A stretch of 64,000 nucleotides of DNA. It comes from Aplysia californica. Its lineage: Eukaryota > Mollusca > Gastropoda > Aplysiida > Aplysiidae. Each line of letters begins with the position of its first letter. Within the stretch, counting starts at the first letter, position 1. The DNA lies in NCBI RefSeq assembly GCF_000002075.1, contig NW_004797643.1, forward strand, positions 71,946 through 135,945, given 5' to 3'. A program made the position numbers and the translations under genes. Of this stretch, positions 1 through 11,300 are shown piece by piece. The notes below the pieces were generated by a model that saw only the letters and a list, made by a program, of their open reading frames with translations, had not been told where the DNA came from and ran no database searches.

Positions 1-457
1 GGGGGGATTGTGTGAGGTTCTGTCTTCCACTCACCCCTTCAGGACTTCAGGACAGTCTTTGTCTGTATTGTTTTGTTCTGAGATAGCCACTACTTTTATC
101 TACTTGTTATCAACAGGGGATGACTGATGGGCGCTACAAGTAGGTCTTATTTCTTTTCTTTCCCTTTGTCATTTCTGTTTGTCTTCTGTCCTTTTCCCAG
201 AACTAGATGACCGTTATTATTTCAATGCACTTTTTTTTTTTTAGTCAAAGATATATTTATTGCTGGGAATGTTGTTTCTGTCTATCTGTCTTACTGCTCT
301 AAATGACTGCTATTGTATCAATGTGCATCTCTTTACTCAAACTAGCATGATTTAAAACATTTTTTGTCCACAAACCTTGGTTTAAAATGTACTTAATGTT
401 ACAATGTTCTTTGATTTAAAAATGTTTATTATAAAAAAATTTTTTTTGCTTTGCCAG

Positions 458-564
458 TTTTTGAGCACAATAAAGTTGTCTGAACATCTAAGCTCCAGCC
501 ACAGCGACCATGGGGAGAACGGAACGATGGTGGCGGATTCCTTGCTGGAGGAATGTATCAACAG
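458..564 (+). CDS. Zinc-finger gene exon 1 (start or early exon)
   Basis: The acceptor TTTGCCAG precedes 458 and the donor CAACAG|GTCAGT follows 564, ending in phase 2. The in-frame ATG at 527 has G at +4 and begins MVADSLLEECINR. The exon is open upstream of it (SEHLSSSHSDHGENGT), so the true start may be in an earlier exon. The ATG at 510 is in a different frame that stops early in exon 2. Confidence 0.6.
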
Positions 565-3500
565 GTCAGTCCAGGCCACACCACAGTCATTTAGCTCTTT
601 TTTTTATAGTATAGGTATGCCCCCATTAATGCAAAGTCAGATCATGTGGGAGGTTGGCTTTTTACCCTGCCTGTCAGGGCTGACCCAGGCTGAGAGGGAT
701 ACTACGTCCCAGCAGAAAGACCAATATACTCAATAAAAATTTCTCCCTTTTCGGGAATCAAACGCGGGTCTCCTGCATGCAATAGTGAAGCGCCTTATCA
801 CTACCCCACAGATACTTGTTCATTAACCCTCTAGTGCCGGCTATAAGAAATAATATTGATATGAAAACTATGACTCATCACGCTGTTTTTATAAAGACAA
901 TATAACTGAAATATTTGAAGTCGGTTTACTGAGTTATATATATATATATATTTTTTTTTTTATAGTAGAGGGTTTTACGGCGCTCGCAACTGCATAAGGT
1001 CATATGAGCGCCAAGGGGTTGGTGTCAAAAGAGAAGTCTTTACAGGGAATCAGACTTAGACTGCTCACCTCTCTAGCTTCAACAGCACAAGATCTGCTTC
1101 GACCATCAAGGCACCCCAAAATAGCAGGTCAGAAGAGAGTGACAAACATACAAAAGAAGTAGAGGAAAATGACAATAGTAAGGATCAGGAAAGAAAAAGC
1201 AGCAGTTCCCTGTTGTAGATCAGGCACAGTTATGGGCGTGACCTGAGTCACTCCTTTTACAATTCTACTATACTTGAACGAGAAATGTCCCCCTTTTGGG
1301 AATGGCCAAAAGGCACTTCAGTCAGTGGCACTGCCCCGGGGGGGTTTACTGAGTGAACAATACTTGTAATATTTGCCTCTCCCTCTCTCCGAAAAATAAT
1401 AGCGACTAAGCCAATACCCTCTAGAGAGTTAAGTGGTCATAGTGACCACAACATAATCATAAAAAAACAAAACAGAAAAAAGAATCCCCTTGTATCAACC
1501 AATGACAAAGTTCACTCTGTCCAGGTCCCTGTACCTTCCCGAGCCGCTGGCTATGACTAAAGATGGCAACAAGTACGTGAACTTGCCCGAAGAACTTCGA
1601 GCAACATCGGACAGCAACAATTCAGTGACACCAGCATCACTGACGTCAGCACAGACACCATCACCGACGTCAGTACTGACGCCATCAGCGACAACCACCA
1701 CCCCTTCCTCCGGCAGCAACACTTTCTCACAGACCACAACAACAACGACAACAAATGACCGAGGGCCAACCACAGACTCTACCCTGACGGTCGTACCGTC
1801 TGCCGAGAGTTCTGGAGACTTCCTGTCAGAGTTCAAAGAGTTAACGGGTCCCTCAACTGACTTGCTCTCTCCCCCTGCGCCAACCACAGGCCAGACGGTC
1901 AAAGCAGACATGTCCGCAAACGATCAAGTTAATTCAGAGGTCGTGAGCAGCGTCTGTCAGCCATTTTCCAAAGTGGAAGACCTGCTAGATGTGTCGACTC
2001 AGGGAGTGAACTCTGTGGGCACAGACGGAGGGGACGCAACTGTTGGGTCGCAACTTGTTGAGAATATCGTAGAATCGGAGAACAAAGGTACAGTTGTAGA
2101 GGGTTTACGTTTATCCATACTCTACAGCGTGCTTGATCCACTTTACAATTATTATTATCCCTGAAGGTGGGTGGAGATCGCCTCTGGTATGTCCTACTTC
2201 TGTTGTTTCTGGCTTTTTTCTTTGCTGTAAATGACTATTGTGGGTGGTTAGGGAGTGTTCTGGGGTTATTTGCTCCTTCTTTCCTATTAAACCTCTATCG
2301 TTCTTATCTCTCCTCATTCCTTTATTATACCTTTGGCACTTATATATGACCCTATTGTGTTGCAAGTGCTGTAAAACTCTTAACTTAAATAAATAGTGAC
2401 CATTATTGTGGTGTTCTTCTTTTCTTTTCTCAAACTCCGTCATTTTGTAATAATTACTCTCCCCAGATACAGAAGACGGTGATGGAATAAAGTCGGAGAA
2501 TCGGGTCGGAAAAGACTCACAGGTGGCGCCACACGTGCTCATGTTACAAAACCCTGGCTCTGACTCGGAGGGAGGAGAGGAGGAGGTTTCGGACAAGGTC
2601 GGGTCAGAAGAGGCAGCTGAGGGGACGACCTCAGTTGTGAAGACAGAGGGAGTGGAGGGGATGGAGGAGGAGGCGGAAGGAGGGGAGGGCTCAGATGAAG
2701 AGGAAATGTTTGTGGAGGAGCAGCAAGAAGCCGGTCTGGCTTCAGGGGAGAACAGTGGAGAGAAACTTCCAGAAACTGACGAAGGTGAGAATTGGGGTAC
2801 AGTCGAACTTAGTTTAGTTTTAGTAATAGTCTTATGGCAAATTTTGCAACACATTTAGGTTAGGTTGTATAAGTGCCAAAGATTAGAGGTTTTGCTAGAG
2901 AGTTACATACAAAGACAAGAATTAGGAGAGATAAGGAGGATAGATGTTTAATAAGAAAGAAGGAGCAGACCACACCAGAGCACCCACCCCCACCCACTGC
3001 CCACTGTATTGAAAAAATATTTTTTTGAAACTATTTAGTGTTGTTGTCTTTATGCCTACATTGATACAATTTAAATAATTTTGGAGGTAGGCTCCTTGCC
3101 CTGACCTTCGGGGCCATCCTGGGCGAAGAGGAATACAGCATCCCAGGAGGAAGATCAAGATACTTGATAAAAATTTCTCCCTCTTGGGAACCAAACTCAA
3201 GTCCTCTTGTTGCCACAATGAAGGGACCAACCATTACCCCATAGGCACTTGTCACAAAATGAGATTTCTTGAGGTCTCAGAAACTTGATGTGCTAAAAGT
3301 AACTATGGTTTTTCAGTACACGTCTGTCGTTCATTTATGTGTCTAATCTTATTCTGCGTGTGTTTTTACATTCAGTTCTCTTTCTATGTGTTTCTTTTTT
3401 TTTCCTTTCCTTTTAGTTGTGGCTATTTTTCTTTCGATGTTTGTTGTAGACCTTCCAGTTTTTATTTTACTCTTTAACTTTAAATTTAGGAGGGGGGGGG

Positions 3501-4214
3501 AGGAAGATTTTTCTCTCCTCTTATGTTCTTTTTCGTGTCTCATTTCTCTTATCTTTTTTTTTTTTATTCTGGTACTTCCTCTTTCAATTTGTCTCAGTTT
3601 GTTCTTCTTTGTAACCCTTTTGAAAATCTTTTGTCTTATTCTTTTTCCTTTTAAAAATCTTTTACATCTTTTTCTCTCCCCCCCCCCCCTCCTTTTTTCA
3701 TCTTGTTCTCATTTTTTAAATATCTCCTTTTTTTCATCGTATAATATTATCTTTCCCCCAACCAGTAGGGCAGGAGTCACCTAACGCAATGGCCAAAGAG
3801 AAATCGGCAGCTGAGGAGAGTCTGGAGGTGGCTGAAGGTAAAGCGGCGAGTGGCAGCGCGGGCACAGAGAGCAAGAACGAGAAGATTGAAGCCTTGATCA
3901 AGAGGATGGGCTATCGGCGGATGTCTATGGACATATTCAACAAGATGAGGGACACGTTCGGCACGGAGGAGTGCGAGTTTTGTGGCAGGCTGTTCTACAG
4001 CAAGGTGGACTACGAGCCTCATGTCAGGACTCACACAGGTGAGGGATAGGAGGGGGAGGGGGAGGAGAGGGAGTAACAGGCTGTTCTACAGCAAGGTGGA
4101 CTACAAGCCTCAGGTCAGGACTCACACAGGTGTAGCGTGGCTGCAGGGATCGGATACATGCCTTCTCACTCTGCTGCTCTCTGCCTCTCTTTCTCTCTCT
4201 CTGTTTATCTGTCA

Positions 4215-4246
<32 letters not shown>

Positions 4247-5134
4247 CTTCCCACATATACAAATATACTCACACACACACAGACACGCACACACACACAT
4301 GCGCACACGCTGCGCAAAATGGTGGCATATATCAATTTTGTCTCTGTGTGGATCACTTACAGTGTACCTCTGTTCCCTCCCTTGCGCTCAAATGACCTTA
4401 TACAGTTGCAAGCGCTGTAAATCACTTACCAAACTGTCCTTCCCCACAGGCGACAAACCCTTCGCTTGCGCTCACTGCAGCTTCCGAGCCAACACCAAGG
4501 ACCAGCTGAAGCGACACTCGGAGAAAGAGCATGAGAAAATCGCCTTCCAGTGCAAAGAGTGCGACTTCCTGGCGCCCACACGGACACGTCTGTGGAACCA
4601 CCAGCTCAAACACCTGGGCATCAGTGGACTCTCCTGTCCCAGGTGCTCCTGTAAATTTGACGGGTACGTTCTCCTTTGTTTTTAGTAAGGTTTAAGGGCG
4701 CTTGCAACTGCATAAGGTCTAATGAGCGCCAAGGGGTGGATGTCAACAGAGAAGTCCAAACGCGGAATCAGGCTTACTCTGCTCACCTCTTTAGCCTCAA
4801 CAGCTCAAAGTCTGCTTCAACTATCAAGGCACCCTGAAAATAGCAATTCACAAGGGAATGACATACACACAAAAGAAGTAGAGAAAAAATGACGATAGTA
4901 AGGACGAGGAAAGAAAAATCAGCAGTTCCGCCTATGTTGTTCAAGCACAGTATCTGCTGTCCTTTCGTGTATATAATTAATGTATGGTTGTGAAAGTTCT
5001 TCTTCATGTGGTTGAACTGGTTTTTCTTGTTTCTGTGAAATATTTTCTCATGTGTGAATGATCTTGTGATTTGTGTAAAGCGCTCAGCTCAGAGCTCATG
5101 CTAGTATGGGATAGAGCGCTATGTAAGTGCAATC

Positions 5135-5165
<31 letters not shown>

Positions 5166-5256
5166 GACTCAGTGGGTGTTGGGTGGGTGCTCTGGTGTGG
5201 TTTTTTCTTTCCTTTCCACTCTCCCTGTCTCTCTCTTTCTCTCTCTCTCCCCCCCC

Positions 5257-5314
<58 letters not shown>

Positions 5315-8300
5315 CCAATGTACTTTATTTACACTACTATATATGTACAACATACTTTTGTGTTTCCTGTGATCATAGAATGAAACAGCTACGGGCTCAT
5401 ATCCTGAACTGTGTTGTATGTCCAACGTATTTTATGACTCAATGATATGTAGGCCTACCTCATGTTTGATCGCTTTTAACTCACTGACTACGGATCCCGT
5501 CACAGGTACGGGGCGGACGGTCGGTTCGCAGGTACGGTTCCCGTACCCCCGATGGGATGGACTTTGCGGTTTTGTTCTGTAACTTGTGCTCCCGTCACAT
5601 GAAAGGGAACGGACTCCAGTGCTAGTTTTGCCTCTTGTTTGGTTTCGTGCTGAGTTTGGCCGAAGTTTCGTGGTAACTTTTTAAGCAATTGAAGGTGAAG
5701 GACAGTCACCTCATCTGGGGTTGACCTGACCGGAACTCGCGCTATGTTTTTTCTATACAAATGATAGTAATCCGACAGTCGCGTCAAAGTAACGGTCGCA
5801 TGAACAAGAATCACATAATTTCGCTGTTTTCGACACTTCTGTACGTTTTGCTAGTTCTAGTGACTCAGGATATGATGTGTCTGATAGTTAGGACCCTGGA
5901 TATGTACCCGAATACCGCCCGAGTTGTAGTTTTAGGGCTAGATCTAGCACTAGTACTGTTGTTCTTGTTCGCGTGACGAAATCACAACTTCGTTCCCTAC
6001 ATCTGTCTCATGTAATTCAGTGTATGGGTCTGAATAAAAGCACAGACCAGCTTTTATATTTTTACCAAACACTCACCCATGGATACAAATCAAAACAGAA
6101 CACTTTAAACTTTTATTTTTGTTGTTGTTGTGGATTTCATTTTATCTGTCATGTCTCTGGAAATTTTTTCTAAAAATCAAATTCATTCCAATTTTGAAAC
6201 AATCATAAGAATTAAAGTTTTAAACTCAGAGAACTTAAATTTTTTGCAATAGATTAAGTTTGAAAGTAACTTTACTATGTCAAAAAATAATTACAATAGG
6301 GTAATTCTGAGAGTTGTGGTGGTGTCTTGAAATACTCCCAAAAATGCCAGTACTCAGCACTAGTGATTTGTGAAAGGGGCCAGTAGTCAGTGAGTTAAGG
6401 ACAAGCAGGCTAACCCAGATTTTGAGGGTTTCCAGAAATCTTGACCGACACCAAAAATGGGCATTGCCCTACCTATAGGAGAAGTTTGGTTTTATTGGTG
6501 TGTATGTATAGAGAAAACTCTCCTTGTCATTTAAAGAAACTGAACAAGGGGCAAAAACTTTACCTTTGATTTTCTCAAAACAGCATTTTTCAGGATAGCT
6601 CCCTTGTGCTTAAAAAGCGACCATTTGTATGCATGTGTCTTGTGATCACAGAATGAAACAGCTGCGGGCCCACATCTTGAACCAGCACCAGGACATGGAC
6701 AAACAGACGCTGGAGAAACTGACAGGCTACAGGCACCGGCCCCTAGGACGCATGGGTCAGTCTCTCCATGCTTGTCGTTTACCGGCTGTTTCACGCAGAG
6801 TGTCTTTTACATTGTGTGTCTTTTGTGCTATGTGTCTTTTTACTTTGTATGCCTTTTACTTTATGAAAAATGGTGTGTGTTTATTAATACTAGAAAGTTA
6901 TTTTAAAAGGCAGGTCTTTTATTTTGTGTGTTACATTATGTATCTTTAACAAGAGTGTGTCTTTTGCTTTATGTGTCTTATACAGTCGAATCTGCTCCAA
7001 GTTTTAACGCTTACCTGTATAAGTATAAGTAAGACAATCACTTGTACAAACTTCCTATTTCCTCCCTTGTGTATTTTTTTCACCTTATCAATGACATTAT
7101 GTAAGACGGCCTTTTTCTTCTCGACAGTGGGTGGACATCCTTGACAGTTTTAACTGTATTATATACTATGTGTATTATATTGTTTTATCACTAGTGACAT
7201 TTTTAGGGGGGATTTCATTCTTGTATTTCCAACAGGTCGAAGGTCATTCAAGTGTCCCCACTGCCCGCGTACTTTCATCCGTGCAAATTCTGACTTGCAA
7301 AAGCACATCTGGATACATGAAGGCATCAAGCCATTTGCTTGTCCAATTTGCCCGTATGCTTGCCGTTCCAAAAATAACCTACAGGTACGAGGCTCTCAAA
7401 GTCAGGCTTATTCTAATACTGCTGTGCTAAGGAACTTTTCCTCTCACAGTAGTCACAGTCTACTGGTTTCCATGCTCAACTGATTAGGCTTTTTGCTCGT
7501 TTCACATGGAAAGCATGAGTTCAATTCTAAATTTTCCGCTTCAGTTAGCTCTGAGCCCTACTGTCATAGTGGACACCACACAAAGTTGTAAAAATAAACC
7601 ACTTCACAATGTTGTAAAATGACACCATCATCTCACGATATATTCTTTCCGGCGTCTGTGGTGTGTAATGGTTAGCCACTTCACTGTTGCTCTCGGGGGA
7701 CCTGAGCTTGATTCTGGAGTGGGGGAGAAATTTTATTGAATATCTCAGTCTTTCTGCTGGGTTGTATCCCTCTTAACCTGTGGTAGCTCTATCCGACTTT
7801 TTCCCTGCACTATATGCCCGTTATTGTTTCTTTAATTCTCTTTGCTAGTCTTTACCTAAACAAACACACAAATGTGAGGAGTGCTGACACAATGAGTTAC
7901 TTCTCGCAATCCAAGAATGGAGATATCGGCCGAAAATCGACACTGGAGTCCGATTTTTTAATTTTTAACTGATGCCATTTTCTTCAAGTCCACCGTGTCT
8001 TTTATTATTCCATTCTTACAAATTGTGCAAACTCCAGTTATAAAGTAAATGTATCAGGCTAAAATCCGAGAAGTAACTCATTTTTTCAGCACACCTCTCA
8101 TTATTGTTTTCATATCCCCCCCCCCCCTATAACAGGCCCACATGCTGAGACATTCCACGGAAAAGCCCTTCTCCTGCTCCGAGTGTGGCAAGGAGTACAA
8201 GTCAAAGACGGCACTCAGGTGGCACGTGCGCTCCCACAAGACGGGGAAAGCCTTCAAATGTGATAAGTACGTGCTTCTTTCCCGCTGTTCCTCGTGGTGC

Positions 8301-11300
8301 ACTGGTCTTGATTATGTGTGCTGTAGAAAGGGATAAATACGTGGATTTCTCTGCTGTATGTAGAGTCAACTGGCCTTACTTGTATGTGTTGTATATTGTT
8401 CATTTTTACTATAAACTTATAAGCCCTATATGTCATCTGTTATTAGGATATATATTTTTCGTACATAAACCTATATGATGTATCAAATTTTGGTCCGACC
8501 AAAAGGTAGATATAGATGTCGTTATAACATGTGTCATGTTTTCTAGATAAATGTTGTTATGGTATTATTTATGTCTCATATTCTCCCCCCCCCCCGTAGA
8601 TGTCCATACGAGGCGACCCAGCAGAGTCACCTGAAGCGACACATGGAGACGCACGAGGTGATGAAAAGGTTCGTCTGTAAACACTGCGCGTTCTCTGCCA
8701 ACACACTGGGCTACATGAAGATACACTACGCCCGACACCACAAGGTAACGGCAGCTTGTTTTCTTGTTTGTTCACCATGTCAACTTGACTTGTTGCTTAC
8801 CACAAGGTAATGTCAACTAGTAATGTTGCTTACCACTTACCATACACCATGAGGTAATGTCAGTTTGTTTTGTTGTACTACTTGTAGGTACTGCCCCTTT
8901 TTTCTTGAAGATGTTTGTTGTAAAATATACATGTAAAAAAAACTTTAATTGTTCATTGTACTAACATTTATGTAAAGCTCCTAGAGCTCTGTGCTCATGG
9001 CAGTAAGCAATGTAAAAATGACCTACATCATTATTATTCCCCTACTCTCCCCCCAGGGCAAGCCATTTGTCCACGAGGAAACAAGTGAGACCACCATCTC
9101 CCAGCCAGAGAAGCGTGTCTTCAAATGTCTCAGCTGTGGCTACTTGTTCGGTAACCTGTCTGACCTCAAGCGACATCTGAAGATACGGCACCTGGTGCAG
9201 ATGCAGGCCATAGCCGGGATGGAGCAGCTTCAGATCTCGGAGGTGGAGGTAGGCAGAGGGGGGGGAGATGGGAGTTGGTAGGTGGAGGGTAGCAGGTAGG
9301 AGGCAGAAGGTGGAAAGTGGAAGGATTGGTTTTACAGACATGTTACTCAGACCTGCCACTCATCCCGATTTAATTGGGATATCCCGATTTTTTTCCCCCT
9401 ATTTTCAAGCATCCCGATTTTTTTGTTCTTTCTGTTGCGCCAGATTTTTCTAAAAACAAACTCTGCCTTTGTATATTTATGGACACCCGTGGTAAATTTG
9501 AAAGCCAGCTGGGCAGTCACCCTGGTGATTCGTCGTTGGTCCCGATTTTTTTCCCCTGATCCAGATTTTTTTCCCTTGAGATCCTGATTTTTAGATTTTA
9601 TGGAATGGCAAGACTGTGTTACTGGTGTGGTGTTTAGGCTCGTTGTTGTCGCTCGCAGAAGGCTTGAGTTGGATTCTTCAGTGGGAAGCCTTGGACTTTA
9701 AGCTTGGATTTTGTACCCCTCTCAACTCAAGTTGGGCCTGACAAGTAGGGTTGGAAGCCCACCTCCTAAATGATTTAAATTGTGTCAATTGGAGTGTAAA
9801 AACACCTTCTGGTATATTTGTTTGTTATTTTTTATATTTTTTAAGAGGAGACAAGAGATACAAAAGATAGCTGAACCTCCAGACTAGTGAGGAAGAAACA
9901 CTAAACCCATGGACAAAATGTCTCCATTTTTTGTCACTCAATACATCTCTACATCAGACAAGTTTCGTTTATTGATAGCCAGTATCTCAAGAAATATGTA
10001 TTAATGTATAATATCTATATTCAATGGTGTTATATTCATTTTTTATTTACGTTTTGTGTAAAATATGCCTCTTTACCTGTGTGATATTGAATGAAAAAAA
10101 GAAGTGGAAAACAATGTTTGTTGTTGAAATGTTAATAAAGAGATTTTGACCCTTGTAACCTTCCCATCCATCGCCCATCTCCTCACCAACGTCCCATCAG
10201 GTGGTTCAGTACGAGGACACAGCAAATGCTGCGACAGCCACCGCCACACTGGCCGACATGTCACAGGTTCAGACAGCTCCCCAGGTTGTTTCAGGTTCGT
10301 ACCTCATTTTTCTTTTTTTAGTAAGTTAGCTTGCCCCGAATTTCCTGTGACTGTCCCAGATTAAGCAATCCACAATGTGAGAGTCTTATCACATACAGTC
10401 GCCTCCGTTTGTGTTGAACTTGCTTGGTTTAACTGAACTTTTTCTCGGGTCCAAGCACCTCTTCTTCTTTATAGTTATAGTTACTGCACGTTTGTAATTG
10501 TGTGTCTGTGTATCTCCAGCGGGCGACCTTCAGACTAGTGGGCCGAGTGACGCGAGTAAACCATCGGTGTCTGCCGTCAGCCTCATACAGCAGCTCTTGG
10601 GAATGTCACAGGTCAGGGATATGTTTTATATAGATAATATTAGTATATATATATACAGATAATAATTGAAATTGTGTAATATCTGTGCTCTACAGCTGGT
10701 CTTTGTGTTTTGAACATTATAAAATAATATAATGTAATGATACTACACCAGAATGTGCTATGTTGGGTTTGTTGAAGTGTACTTTATGCTGAGTCAGCAC
10801 AATGACATGCATTTTATTTAGGCCTGGCAGTATTAAGGATTTTTAGTTTGATTAACTTATGAAGTCTTGAGATGAAGGAAGAAATAGTCTGCAGCCACTG
10901 AAAGCAGTGGAGATGTGAAGAAAGAGCTCATATTCATATGTACAGTCGTAGCATTAGAGTTCACCTCTTGGAATGTAACTCAAGGGTTTTTTCTGTATGT
11001 CTTTACGTTGGGAACCCTTAAAATAAGTTTGAGTCAAAGGAAATCTGAGTGTGAAAATTAAATCGCTCTGTTATGATGGGAATTTCTGTCTCCTTCTTTA
11101 AAAGAATATCTTTCAAAAAGAAAAATGGTGCACACTACACAGATACGGTACAGTGCCGTGTGTTTGTAAATAATGAGCAAGTAAACAAATGTGTACTGTG
11201 TGCCCCGTGTCCCGTCTTTGGAGTGTCATACTAAACATTTAGTGGGTGGTTGGCAGGTGCTCTGGTGTTGTTGACTCCTTCTTTCCTATCAGACATCTAT

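Noticed and set aside
1483-1524. Earlier start of zinc-finger exon 2 at an AG near 1475
   Set aside because: Joining there puts exon 1 in a frame that stops at 1558; the acceptor at 1524 fits both phase and pyrimidine tract.
5761-5976. Hydrophobic frame inside the TTAA MITE, similar in the 53.4-kb copy
   Set aside because: Conserved only because the element is repeated; start and end differ between copies and no family is recognised.
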